41,956 nucleotides of DNA, taken from NCBI RefSeq assembly GCF_000336875.1, contig NZ_AOJK01000014.1:23182-65137 (forward strand), given 5' to 3'. Numbering within the stretch: the stretch's first letter is position 1; each line of letters starts with the position of its first letter. The notes under the pieces were generated by a model. It ran no database searches and was not told the origin of the DNA. It worked only from the letters and a program-made list of their open reading frames with translations. Made by a program: the position numbers and the translations under genes. The stretch is from Halorubrum californiense DSM 19288 (GTDB lineage Archaea; Halobacteriota; Halobacteria; Halobacteriales; Haloferacaceae). Of the stretch, positions 33,217 through 41,929 are shown piece after piece.

Positions 33217-34023
33217 TCACCCCCCATCGGACGCGCCACGGAGGCGAACGCGCTCCGCTCGGAGCAGCGACCGCGCGCTCCGCTCGGACGCCGTGACCCT
33301 CCGCGCCGCGTCGCCGCGCAGGTCGACCGTCGCGTCGAGCGCCGCGACCCTGACCGCCGCGAGCGACGCCGCGACCGGATCCCCGTCGTACGCGTCCGGC
33401 CCCGCGCCGGCTTCGCTCGCGTCGCCACCCGGGATGACCGCGAGCGCGCGCCGAAACGCCGGATAGACCGCCTCGGAGAGTTCGCGGCGGGCGGTTCGCC
33501 GCCGATTTCGGAGCCGGTCGCGGAGCCGCAGCCGTCGCTGGCGCTCGTCTCGGTTCCGGGCCGCCTCGGCCCGCGCGCGTTCGAGCGCCTGCTCGGCGGC
33601 GATCGCCTCCGTCTGCGCGGCCGACAGCTCCGCGGCCGCCGCCTCCAGGTCGTCGAGCGCCTCGTCCGCTTCGGCGTCGACCGCGCGGCGCGCCCGGGCG
33701 TCGCCGCGCAGCGCCGCGACCCGCTCTTTCAGCCGCTCGGTCTCGCCGGTCGTCTCGGCGACCCGCCGCCGCGCAGCCGTCAGGTCGACCGGTTCGATTT
33801 CGATCGCCGCGAGCTCCGACTCGATCTCGTCGATCTCGGCCGCGACCGAGGCGGTCCGCCCCCGCGACCGCGCTGCCGCCGCGAGCTGCCGTCGGAGCCC
33901 GGCGTCGGTGGGGAGTCGCCCGAGTACCGCGCCCGGCTCCGGAGCCCCATCGACGGCGGCAGTCTCGTCGTCTTCGCCGCCCTCGCGCTCCGGTCTCGGT
34001 GCCGTCGACTCCGCCCCGGTCAC
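33217..34023 (-). CDS. Coiled-coil haloarchaeal protein of unknown function
   Basis: The GTG at 34023 opens 268 residues and overlaps the stop of the upstream gene by four bases (GTGA). After an acidic N-terminus, about residues 45-180 are a long heptad-rich helix (EIDEIESELAAIEIEPVDLT, RLKERVAALRGDARAR, LDDLEAAAAELSAAQTEAIA, RRLRLRDRLRNRRRTARREL). The last 80 residues are alpha-helical and Ala/Arg-rich. There is no transmembrane segment and no catalytic motif. The shape resembles structural or SMC-arm-like proteins, but I would not name a family. It belongs to the mcm-downstream gene set. Confidence 0.75.
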   Translation of the reverse strand: MTGAESTAPRPEREGGEDDETAAVDGAPEPGAVLGRLPTDAGLRRQLAAAARSRGRTASVAAEIDEIESELAAIEIEPVDLTAARRRVAETTGETERLKERVAALRGDARARRAVDAEADEALDDLEAAAAELSAAQTEAIAAEQALERARAEAARNRDERQRRLRLRDRLRNRRRTARRELSEAVYPAFRRALAVIPGGDASEAGAGPDAYDGDPVAASLAAVRVAALDATVDLRGDAARRVTASERSARSLLRAERVRLRGASDGG

Positions 34024-34358
34024 AGCTCTCGGCCGCGCATGGCGTCCGGATCCGGATGTTCCGTCCCCGCCGCGAAGGCCGCGTACGGCGTCGACTTCGC
34101 GGACCGGTCCGCGTAGGCCGCGGCAGCACCTCGAACCTCGTCGTCGACGGCGACGAACTCGTTGAACGGCTCGGTGCGCTCTATCTGGACGTCGCCGCCG
34201 TGCGACTCCCGCAGCCGCAGCGCGAGGAAGGCGGCGTACACCGTCTCGTCGAACAGCGCGGCGCGGCCGAACCGCCGGGCGACGACCGATTCGTGGCGAC
34301 GACACAGGTTTCGGAGGCCGGTTCGGGCGGCCGCCGAATACGTCACGACCAGCAGCAC
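34020..34358 (-). CDS. Conserved haloarchaeal protein of unknown function, 112 residues
   Basis: This is a small soluble protein beginning MLLVVTYSAAARTGLRNLCR. It has a mixed alpha/beta pattern: RHESVVARRFGRAALFDET, then AAFLALRLRESHGGDVQIERT and a polar tail. No catalytic motif is evident. GATAAATT (minus strand, near 34379-34386) lies about 25 bases before the ATG, so it probably starts a leaderless transcript. It overlaps the coiled-coil gene by four bases. Function unknown; its link to mcm and a ParA-type ATPase is positional. Confidence 0.75.
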   Translation of the reverse strand: MLLVVTYSAAARTGLRNLCRRHESVVARRFGRAALFDETVYAAFLALRLRESHGGDVQIERTEPFNEFVAVDDEVRGAAAAYADRSAKSTPYAAFAAGTEHPDPDAMRGREL

Positions 34359-34487
34359 GCCCGCCGGTGGTCGATCTCGGAATTTATCCGTTCCGGACCG
34401 GAACGTTTCAGTCGTCTTCAGCGACGGCGAACCGATTCGGTACTCGCGAGCCCGCGCTCTGCGATCAGAACCCCCTGATGTCTGACG

Positions 34488-34787
34488 TTAGAACCGCTCG
34501 ACGTCGAACTCGGGGTCGCCGGCGCCGTCCGCATCGCCCTCGCCGCTGGTGCCGTTCGCCGCGAGGACGCGCTCGCGGGCGGCCGGTTCCGACGGCGCGA
34601 CGACGACGGTGCCGTCGACGGGGTCGTCGCCGACCGCGCGGAACACGTCGTCGTCGCCGTCGAACTCGGTGGCGTAGGTCCGGAGGACGGCCGCGACGCG
34701 CCGCTCCGTGGCCGCGAGGTCGGCGTCGCCGTTCTCGAACTCGCGGAGCGCGTCCTCGACGTTCCGTATCGCGGAGATGCGGTCCAT
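34488..34787 (-). CDS. Conserved haloarchaeal protein directly downstream of mcm, 99 residues
   Basis: The ATG at 34787 directly follows the mcm stop (no gap), so the gene is co-transcribed with mcm. Residues 1-45 are helical (MDRISAIRNVEDALREFENG, ATERRVAAVLRTYATEF). The middle carries a strand-rich VDGTVVVAPSEPAARERVLAA. The tail is Asp/Gly-rich and probably disordered, ending EFDVERF. No known motif is seen. Tight linkage suggests a replication-associated accessory protein, but that is inference. Confidence 0.78.
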   Translation of the reverse strand: MDRISAIRNVEDALREFENGDADLAATERRVAAVLRTYATEFDGDDDVFRAVGDDPVDGTVVVAPSEPAARERVLAANGTSGEGDADGAGDPEFDVERF

Positions 34788-37700
34788 CTACGTCGTCCGG
34801 AGGTGGCCCTGCTTGGGCTCGTACACCTCGCCCTTCGTGCGGAGCTTCTCGATCTCCTGCTCCGCCTTCCCGGGGTCCATCCCGATCTCGCCCGCGCGGT
34901 CGAGCACCTCCTCGACGGGCGCGCCCTCTTGATACTCCTCTTCGATGTCGGCGATGAGCCCCTTGATGTTCTTGATGCGGTCGCGCTGGCTCTTCGAGGT
35001 GCCCGTCTCGACCACGTCGGCGTCGAACTGCCCCGTCTCCGGGTCGACGCCGATGTCCTTGAGACAGGACTCGACGATGTCGGTCGCGCGGTCGGCGTCC
35101 TCGCGCTCGACGGTGTCCGAGAGCCGGACCCGCGCGCTCGCCTCGGAGAGCCGCACCATCGCCTCCAGCTTCCGGGCGGTGACCGGCACCGGCGCGTCCT
35201 CGTCGGCGCCCTTCGAACGGAGGTCGACGTAGAACTCCTCGATTAGTTCCTTCGCCTCCTCGGTCATCGTCGGGAAACAGGAGCGCTTCGCGTGGGCGAT
35301 GTACTTCCGTAACAGCTCGGAGTCGATCTCCGGCGCGACCTCCTCGGTCACCTCCGCCACCTGCTCTGCCGTGAACTCCGAGCTCGCCAGCTCCTCGCGC
35401 TGGGTGTTGAGTTCGCCGGCGTAGTTCGTCTTGATGATGTGTTTCGCCAGCCGGGAGTCGTGCTCCGCGTCCGGGCTGTCCGTCACGGTAAAGATCAGGT
35501 CGAACCGCGAGATGAGCGCGGGCTCCAAGTCGATCTGCTCGCCGATCGGCTCGTACTGGTCGAACCGGCCGTACTTGGGGTTCGCGGCGCCGAGCAGCGA
35601 GCAGCGGGCCTTGAGGGTGGCGTTGATCCCCGCCTTCGAGACGGAGATCTTCTGCTGTTCGAGCCCCTCGTGCATCGCGGAGCGGTCCGAGGAGTTGTGG
35701 ACGACGAGCCCGTTCGCGACGAAGTTGTGCGTCTCCTCGACGGTCAGGTCGTACACCTTCGGCCGCCGGCCGTCCTCGATCCGCGCCAGTATCGAGCGCA
35801 GTTCCGCCTTCACGGCGTCGACCTCCTCCGCGACGGCCTCGCGCAGGTCGTCGAGCCGGTCCGTTTCGACGGCGCCGGAGAGCCACCGCGACACGGTCGC
35901 CTGCGTCACGTCGAGCCGGGACGCCACGTCGGACTGACTGATACCGTAGGCGTCGAGCGCCGCCGACAGTTCTGCCTGCGTTTCGCCGATCGGACCCCGG
36001 TCGACCAGCTCGCGAGCGCGCTCCTCTGCCGTCTCGATCGGTCCTCCGATTACGTCCGCGAGACGCTGTCGGAGTACTTCGCCGCGGTGTTCGGTCGACT
36101 CCGGCGGAACGGTTTCGACCGACTCGACGCGCCGCCACTTCACGTCGCCGCGGACGTACTCGCGGAGGTCGTCGAGGTCGGTCTCTGCGACCTCGGTGAG
36201 TATCTCCCGGAGTCGCTCGGTAACCGTCCGACGAACTTCGCCGTCTTCCCCCCACTCGCGGGAGATCTGCTGTTGGGACAACGCGGTCCCGTCCGCGAGT
36301 TCGGACTGCGAGACGTGGTACCGTTCCCGCAGTTCCGAGAGCGTCTCCCACGTCGCCGTCTCGTCGAGCCGGCACCGATCCTCTGCGGCCGTCTCCAGCC
36401 TCTCCTCGAACGCCGCGAGGACCCGAGCGGCGCGGTGGAGCGAGACGTTCGCGTCCTCGCGCTCGAAGTCGTGGTACGTGACCGCGTTGAGACCGCACTC
36501 ACTCTGGTGGAACCGCAGCGACTCGCGAGACCGCGCGAGCGTGTCATCGATATCCGGGATCACGTCGAGAATCGTCCGATCACCGTCGGCCGAATCGACG
36601 ACGCGGTCGAGGGCCTCGGCCTTTCGCGTGGCCGTGAACCCGATGTGGCGTTGGAACGCCGCGAGCGAGTCGGCGTCGGTCACCGTGAGGTAGTACACGT
36701 CGCGACCGCTGTCTCGTTCGCGGTGCTGGAGCTGACTCGACACGCCGAACTGTAAGAGCAGGTTTCGCGTGCCGCGGAGCAAGTCTCGGCTCGCAGACGC
36801 TACCCGAACGTTGCCCGCCGACTCGTCGACGTGGCCCTCGCTGTCGGCGAGCGCGCGGACGAACGCGGCCTTGGCCGCTCGGCTCCCGGTCGAGACGCCG
36901 GTCGGGAAACACTTCCCGTCGTACCGACCGAGGTTCATCCCCGCGTCGAGGACGGCGTCGGCGTGTTCTTTCCCCGTGACTCGAACCGTCTCGACGCCGC
37001 CGTCGCGTTTCTCGCTCGGCGGACGAGTCGGCTCCGCGTCGAACGCCTCTCGCGCCGCCCGCTCGAAGTCGGCCAGCAGTCCGTCGTCGACGTTGGTGAA
37101 CCGGACGCCGTAGACGCCCTCGTCGCGGTCGTAGAAGACGTTTCCGTCACCGGAGAGGTAGCCGAGGACGCTCGCCATCGCGGCATCGATCCCGTCGCCG
37201 TCGACGGATCCGTCGCCGAGCGGTTCGATGCTTCCGTCGCCGCCCGCAACTGCCGCCGCCCCGCCGCCGTCGGCGGCCTTCGTCGGAATCTCTCGGGGGA
37301 CGTACACCCAGTCGCCGCCGTCGAGCGCGGCCGCTTCGCGCTCGACGCGCTCCCCGTCGTCGAGGACGAAGAACGGGTGGTCGGCCGTCGCGGTCAGCGA
37401 CTCGCCGGTCTCCATCGTGACCTCGGTGAGCTCCGACGGCGCGTCGTACTCATGGACCGCCGAGACCGGGCGCTCGACCAACGACCCGTTCTCGTCCATC
37501 GTCCAGACGTCGAGGTCCACGTCGCGGATGTGTCGCCCGTTCGAGAGCTCCTCGATCTCGCCGTCTTCCGCGGCCTCCCGCGCCAGTTCGTCGATGCGCT
37601 CGACGCGGCCGTCCGCGAGCGAGACCAGCGTGTCGCCCGTGACGCAGTCCATCTTGTCCAGCTCGTCGACCGCGGCGATCCCCTTGTCCGCGAGGACGAG

Positions 37701-38843
37701 CGCACCTGCTTCGAGCGACCACTGCTGGCCGTCGCCGAAGTCATCTCTTACAGCCGCGGCAGTAAGGCCCGCAGCAGATGATCCTTTCCCAGAAGTATAA
37801 ACTGATCTTGGAGCAATATTCTCGACATAACTGATCATCTGGCTCTTTCCAGTTCCAGGGTCGCCAATAAGGAGCATGTGGAGGTCCCCGCGGATCCGTG
37901 AGCCGTCGGGGAGGTGTTTCGTGACGCCGGAGAACAGCTGGAGGATCATCGCGAGCTTCTCCTCCTCGTAGCCGTAGATGGCGGGCGCGATGGAGCCGAC
38001 CATCGCCTCGTAGATGTCGTCGCGCTCGGAGAGCTCGATGATGTCGCGTTTGTCCGCCTCCGTGATGTCCATGTCCTCGAACTCCTCGTCCTCGATGGCG
38101 ATGGAGACGCCGTCCATGTACAGGTCGAAGATGGCGGACTTCTCGTTGCCCTGTTCGACCTGCTCGATGTGGAGGATGCCAACGCAGGTCACGTGGTCGC
38201 CGGGGCTCACCTTGCCGGTGATGTCGTCGACGATGTCGACGTCGAGCGACTGGGGCGTCTCGCCGCCGCGGAGTCCCTCGGGGGACTCTTGGATGCGGAG
38301 CTTCTGGGAGTCGACGAACTCGGACTGGTCGAAGTTGACGCGGAAGGGGCCCTGTCGCTCGCAGCCCTGACACTCGTGGGGCTCTTGGAAGCCGCCGTCG
38401 GACTGGGGGATGTACGTCATCGTGCCGCAGCGCTGGCACTCGAAGGCGGCCTCGGTCACCTTCGGGCGGACGTCCGTGGCCTTGCGGACGATCCCCTGAA
38501 TCGAGACGAGCTTCCCGATGTGGTCGTCGTGGACCCGAATTCCCCGGATGTCGACGCTGTCGGGGAGGTCCTCGATGCGGACGTGCGCGCGGCCGAGGCT
38601 GACGTCGGCGGGGAGGTCGTAGAGCCGCAGCGCCTCCTCGGCGTACTCGCGCATCTGCTCCGGCTTGTTCAGGAAGTCCTCGGCGAGGTCGCGGTCGAAC
38701 TGAAAGAGGTCGTCGTAGGAGACGTACAGCGAGCGCTGCTCGTTGGGGTACCGCTGCGCGAGCTGCCCGATCTTCTCCCGGTAGTAGTTGCGATAGAACT
38801 GGATGAACCGCTCCGTGAGGTCCTGGGTGCCGGCCTGAGCCAT
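34788..38843 (-). CDS. mcm: Replicative DNA helicase MCM, interrupted by an intein
   Basis: MCM is the hexameric 3'-5' replicative helicase. The 1,351-residue precursor should splice to a 700-residue protein, the normal haloarchaeal size. The N-terminal domain has a zinc site (CQRCG and CQGC, near 136-160). The AAA+ domain has Walker A GDPGTGKS (327-334) and Walker B AAVDELDKMD, directly followed by the intein (residues 400-1050). The rest of the AAA+ core (SSDRSAMHEGLEQQKIS, sensor 1 LLGAANP, arginine finger region SRFDLIF) and a C-terminal winged helix follow. AGAGGTG lies just before the ATG at 38843. The 43 codons over the P-loop have a distinct low-GC composition. Confidence 0.96.
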   Translation of the reverse strand: MAQAGTQDLTERFIQFYRNYYREKIGQLAQRYPNEQRSLYVSYDDLFQFDRDLAEDFLNKPEQMREYAEEALRLYDLPADVSLGRAHVRIEDLPDSVDIRGIRVHDDHIGKLVSIQGIVRKATDVRPKVTEAAFECQRCGTMTYIPQSDGGFQEPHECQGCERQGPFRVNFDQSEFVDSQKLRIQESPEGLRGGETPQSLDVDIVDDITGKVSPGDHVTCVGILHIEQVEQGNEKSAIFDLYMDGVSIAIEDEEFEDMDITEADKRDIIELSERDDIYEAMVGSIAPAIYGYEEEKLAMILQLFSGVTKHLPDGSRIRGDLHMLLIGDPGTGKSQMISYVENIAPRSVYTSGKGSSAAGLTAAAVRDDFGDGQQWSLEAGALVLADKGIAAVDELDKMDCVTGDTLVSLADGRVERIDELAREAAEDGEIEELSNGRHIRDVDLDVWTMDENGSLVERPVSAVHEYDAPSELTEVTMETGESLTATADHPFFVLDDGERVEREAAALDGGDWVYVPREIPTKAADGGGAAAVAGGDGSIEPLGDGSVDGDGIDAAMASVLGYLSGDGNVFYDRDEGVYGVRFTNVDDGLLADFERAAREAFDAEPTRPPSEKRDGGVETVRVTGKEHADAVLDAGMNLGRYDGKCFPTGVSTGSRAAKAAFVRALADSEGHVDESAGNVRVASASRDLLRGTRNLLLQFGVSSQLQHRERDSGRDVYYLTVTDADSLAAFQRHIGFTATRKAEALDRVVDSADGDRTILDVIPDIDDTLARSRESLRFHQSECGLNAVTYHDFEREDANVSLHRAARVLAAFEERLETAAEDRCRLDETATWETLSELRERYHVSQSELADGTALSQQQISREWGEDGEVRRTVTERLREILTEVAETDLDDLREYVRGDVKWRRVESVETVPPESTEHRGEVLRQRLADVIGGPIETAEERARELVDRGPIGETQAELSAALDAYGISQSDVASRLDVTQATVSRWLSGAVETDRLDDLREAVAEEVDAVKAELRSILARIEDGRRPKVYDLTVEETHNFVANGLVVHNSSDRSAMHEGLEQQKISVSKAGINATLKARCSLLGAANPKYGRFDQYEPIGEQIDLEPALISRFDLIFTVTDSPDAEHDSRLAKHIIKTNYAGELNTQREELASSEFTAEQVAEVTEEVAPEIDSELLRKYIAHAKRSCFPTMTEEAKELIEEFYVDLRSKGADEDAPVPVTARKLEAMVRLSEASARVRLSDTVEREDADRATDIVESCLKDIGVDPETGQFDADVVETGTSKSQRDRIKNIKGLIADIEEEYQEGAPVEEVLDRAGEIGMDPGKAEQEIEKLRTKGEVYEPKQGHLRTT
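35694..37646 (-). other. MCM intein (651 residues) with DOD homing endonuclease and two HTH segments
   Basis: The intein starts at Cys400 (CVTGDTLVSLADG) and ends at Asn1050 in FVANGLVVHN; the +1 residue is Ser1051. Splicing block B is ATADHPFFV near residue 484. The LAGLIDADG motifs are SVLGYLSGDGN near 556-566 and FVRALADSEG near 660-670; both keep an acidic residue, so the nuclease may be active. After the endonuclease there are two DNA-binding-like helices: SQSELADGTALSQQQISREW near 848 and SQSDVASRLDVTQATVSRW near 970. It inserts after Walker B (DELDKMD), a conserved site that homing elements favour. All splicing residues are present, so it should splice. Confidence 0.93.
37743..37871 (-). 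other. Low-GC codon tract over the MCM P-loop
   Basis: Within mcm, 29 of these 43 codons end in A or T, including two AGA arginines, whereas the flanking extein codons almost all end in G or C. From 37741 to 37860, 58 of 120 bases are G or C; in the neighbouring 37621-37740, 82 of 120 are. The tract covers Walker A GDPGTGKS and ends about 100 bases before the intein junction. The protein sequence is normal. Confidence 0.85.
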
Positions 38844-38941
38844 TGCGACACCTCTTCGTCACCACCACGTATGAACCTCCGGTTCGGGGCGGACGTGGTC
38901 GCGACGGGCGCGGCGTCGGTCCGGTGACCGCCCCGTCGTGA

Positions 38942-39304
38942 TTACGCGCGGCCGACGAAGGTCGCGTCGGCGGAGGTGCGCCCCTCGTTGAACGAGAGGA
39001 CCTTCGCGCGGATCACGTCGCCCGGTTCGAGGCCGCTCGGGACGTCCTCGGTGAAGACGACGAACCCCTTGACCTTGCCGACGGCGACCTCGTCGCCGGA
39101 GTGGTGGTCGGTGAGTTCGTTGACGCCGAACTCGTAGGTCTCGCCGATCTCGACCGGCGGCTCGCGCTCTTGGGCCGCGTCGTGTGCGCGCTTCGACTCG
39201 CGCGCCTCGGCGGACGGGGCGCGGAGTCGGCGAGCGAGCACGAACAGCGCGAGCAGCGCGACCGCGACGCCCACCCCGATGACGAGCGGCGACGAGGAGA
39301 TCAT
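38942..39304 (-). CDS. TRAM-domain membrane-anchored protein
   Basis: The 120-residue protein has one N-terminal helix (about residues 7-25), a charged linker, then a TRAM domain at about 50-118 (PVEIGETYEFGVNELTDHHS, GFVVFTEDVPSGLEPGDVIR, KVLSFNEGRTSADATFVG). TRAM is a beta-barrel that binds RNA in archaeal RNA chaperones and methylthiotransferases. Here it is tethered to the membrane and would face the cytoplasm. It lies upstream of mcm on the same strand with a 98-base gap and is divergent from the helicase gene. Confidence 0.87.
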   Translation of the reverse strand: MISSSPLVIGVGVAVALLALFVLARRLRAPSAEARESKRAHDAAQEREPPVEIGETYEFGVNELTDHHSGDEVAVGKVKGFVVFTEDVPSGLEPGDVIRAKVLSFNEGRTSADATFVGRA

Positions 39305-39515
39305 GTCCGTGCGGTCGACCGCGGTCGCCTAAACGGTGTGGGTCGGCGGCGGTCCTTCGGCGGTCGACGCTGCCCCCGATACCCCCTCGCCTCCGCCACC
39401 GCCGTCCCGACGCGTCACGCTCGCATGAGAAACGCCTTTGCCCTCGAAGCCCCCCTCTCGATCCGATGCGACACAGCCGCGGTTCCCGACGACTCGCGCA
39501 CGGGTGTGGTGTGCC

Positions 39516-41858
39516 GTGAAGGTCGCGGACGCGGTGCCGGAGTTCGCGGAGGCCTTCGGGTTCGACGAGTTCAATCGGATGCAGCGGGAGGCGCTGCCGG
39601 GCATCTTGGAGACCGACCGCAACGTGGTCGCGTCCGCGCCGACCGCTTCCGGGAAGACCGCGCTCGCCGAGCTCGCCATCTGCCGGACGCTCGCCGCGGG
39701 CGGGACCGCGCTCTTCGTCGCGCCGCTGCGCGCGCTCACCAACGAGAAGGAGAGCGAGTGGGAACGCTTCGAGGAGCTCGGCTACTCCGTCTACGTCGTC
39801 TCCGGCGAGCGCGACCTGAACCCCCGCCGCGCGGAGCGCGCGGACGTGCTCGTGACGACCCCCGAGAAGGCCGACAGCGCGACGCGGAAGCACGACTCCG
39901 CGCGCTACTCGTTTATCACCGACGTGGACTGCGTCGTCATCGACGAGGTCCACCTGCTCGACTCCGAGAAGCGCGGCGCGGTGCTGGAGGTCACCGTCTC
40001 GCGGCTCCGCCGGCTTCAGGACCCGCGCGTCGTCGCGCTCTCGGCGACGATGCCGAACATCGACGACGTGGCGGAGTGGCTGGACGCGCCCGCGGAGACG
40101 ACGTACGCGTTCGGCGACGAGTACCGCCCCGTCGACCTCGAAACGGGCGTGAAGACGTACTCGCACGGCTCGAACGCGTTCGCCGACAAGTACCGCCGGC
40201 TCTACCGCGCGCTCGACTTGGCCGAGCCGCACGTCCGCGAGGACGGGCAGGCGCTCGTGTTCGTCTCCTCGCGGCAGGACACGGTTCAGGCGGCCAAGAA
40301 GGCGCGCGACGAGATCACCGAACGGGACATCCCGATCGACTCGCGGGACGACTATGACTTCCACAACGAGGCCAAGGAACTCACCAACGACACGCTCCGC
40401 CAGTCGGTCACGGACGGCGTCGGCTTCCACCACGCCGGCCTCGGGAAGGACGACCGCGACCGCGTCGAGGAGTGGTTCAAGCAGGGGAAGATCAAGCTCC
40501 TCTTCTCGACGTCGACGCTCGCGTGGGGGGTGAACCTCCCCGCCCGCTGCGTCGTCATCCGCGACACGAAGTACCACGATCCGCTGGAGGGGGAGACCGA
40601 CATCTCGCCGCTGGACGTGCTCCAGATGCTCGGGCGTGCCGGCCGCCCCGAGTACGACGACGTGGGGTACGGCTGGGTGGTCTGCGACCGCGCGGACGCG
40701 GACAAGTACCGCAAACTGCTTCGCGAGGGCAAAGAGATCGAGTCGCGGCTCGCGGCCGACCTCGAGTCCCACCTCAACGCCGAGATCGCGATGGGGACGA
40801 TCCGCGGGCTGGAGGACGTGATGGCGTGGCTGGAGACCACCTTCTACTACGTCCGCGCGCAGTCGGAGCCCGAGGCGTACGAGTTCGCCACCCTCCGCGA
40901 CCGCGTTCGCGACACGCTCGAATCGCTCGTCGACGACGGGTTCGTCGCGGCCGACGACGACCTCGCGATCGAGCCCACCGCCCTCGGCCGCCTCGCCTCG
41001 AAGTACTATCTCCGCCTCGACACCGCGCGCCGGTTCAGTCGCCTCGCCGACCGCGAGACGCTGACGGTCGACTCGGTGTTGGAGGCCGTCGCGTCGGCCG
41101 GCGAGTTCGACTCCGTCTCGGCGCGCTCCGCCGAGTCGGACGCGATCGACCGGATCCTCGACGGCCGCAACACCGACCTCGAAGACGGCCACCGGAAGGT
41201 GTTCGCCATCCTGCTCGCCGGGATGGCCGACTCGGTCCCCTCCGACCTTCGGTCGGACGCGTGGGTGATCCGACAGAACGCCCTCCGCCTGCTGGCCGCG
41301 CTCGCGGAGTTCCTCGACCGCTTCGCCGGCCCGCGCGCCGCCAACCTCGCCCGCCGCGTCGAGGCGCGCGTCGAACACGGCGTCTCCCGGGAGGCGGTCG
41401 CGCTCACGGCGATAGAGGGAGTCGGCTCCGGTCGCGCCGAGCGCCTCGCGGACGCCGGCCTCACCTCGCCCGCCGACGTCGTCGACGCGGGCGCGAAGGA
41501 ACTCGAAAACGCCGGCATGAGCGGCTCCGTCGCGGAGCGGATCGTCGACGCCGCCCGCGACTGCCCGCGGATCGACGTCGACTGGGGCGACTTCCCGGAT
41601 AGCATCGCGGTCGGGGAAAACGAGATGTGCGAGGTCGCCGTGACCGCCGTCTCCGGGAGCGCCCGCGCGGGGATCCGCGTCACCGTCAACGACGTGGAGA
41701 TGACCGCGACGACGACGTACCTCGACGGCGAGGCGACGGTCCCAGTCGGCGTGTTCGGCACGCCCGACGCCGACGAACTGGAGTTCGTCGTCGAGGTCGT
41801 CTTCCCGGACCTTCCGCTGTTGCCAGTCACGGCGACCAGAACGGTTCGGGTGGCGTAG
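39516..41858 (+). CDS. Ski2/Hel308-like superfamily 2 helicase
   Basis: This is a 780-residue SF2 helicase from the GTG at 39516 (KVADAVPEFAEAFGF); earlier in-frame starts are possible. Motifs are Q-motif FDEFNRMQREALP, Walker A SAPTASGKT near residue 38, APLRALTNEK near 68, TTPEKAD near 113, DEVH near 142, SATMPN near 179 and VI LQMLGRAGRPEYD near 370. The winged helix and ratchet region follow, then a helix-hairpin-helix (AIEGVGSGRAERLADAGL near 635). The C-terminus (about 695-780) is a beta-rich domain. Members unwind stalled replication forks or, in the Brr2/Ski2 branch, RNA; closeness to mcm fits a DNA role. Confidence 0.9.
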   Translation: MKVADAVPEFAEAFGFDEFNRMQREALPGILETDRNVVASAPTASGKTALAELAICRTLAAGGTALFVAPLRALTNEKESEWERFEELGYSVYVVSGERDLNPRRAERADVLVTTPEKADSATRKHDSARYSFITDVDCVVIDEVHLLDSEKRGAVLEVTVSRLRRLQDPRVVALSATMPNIDDVAEWLDAPAETTYAFGDEYRPVDLETGVKTYSHGSNAFADKYRRLYRALDLAEPHVREDGQALVFVSSRQDTVQAAKKARDEITERDIPIDSRDDYDFHNEAKELTNDTLRQSVTDGVGFHHAGLGKDDRDRVEEWFKQGKIKLLFSTSTLAWGVNLPARCVVIRDTKYHDPLEGETDISPLDVLQMLGRAGRPEYDDVGYGWVVCDRADADKYRKLLREGKEIESRLAADLESHLNAEIAMGTIRGLEDVMAWLETTFYYVRAQSEPEAYEFATLRDRVRDTLESLVDDGFVAADDDLAIEPTALGRLASKYYLRLDTARRFSRLADRETLTVDSVLEAVASAGEFDSVSARSAESDAIDRILDGRNTDLEDGHRKVFAILLAGMADSVPSDLRSDAWVIRQNALRLLAALAEFLDRFAGPRAANLARRVEARVEHGVSREAVALTAIEGVGSGRAERLADAGLTSPADVVDAGAKELENAGMSGSVAERIVDAARDCPRIDVDWGDFPDSIAVGENEMCEVAVTAVSGSARAGIRVTVNDVEMTATTTYLDGEATVPVGVFGTPDADELEFVVEVVFPDLPLLPVTATRTVRVA

Positions 41859-41877
41859 GGCCACCTGCGAAACTGTG

Positions 41878-41929
41878 GCGCGTGCCTGCGAGCGGCCGGA
41901 GCGAAGCGGAGGCCGCGAGGAGCACGCGC
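41878..41929. repeat. Imperfect inverted repeat at the right edge
   Basis: GCGCGTGC (41878-41885) pairs with GCACGCGC (41922-41929), and inner GCGGCC pairs with GGCCGC. It contains and is followed by GAGCGAAGCG-type repeats seen between haloarchaeal genes. It lies just after the helicase gene and could terminate it. The window ends before it can be judged fully. Confidence 0.45.

Noticed and set aside
38859-41864. 1,001-codon minus-strand frame opposite the helicase
   Set aside because: No recognisable motif and Arg/Val-rich shadow composition; the plus-strand helicase has all SF2 motifs.
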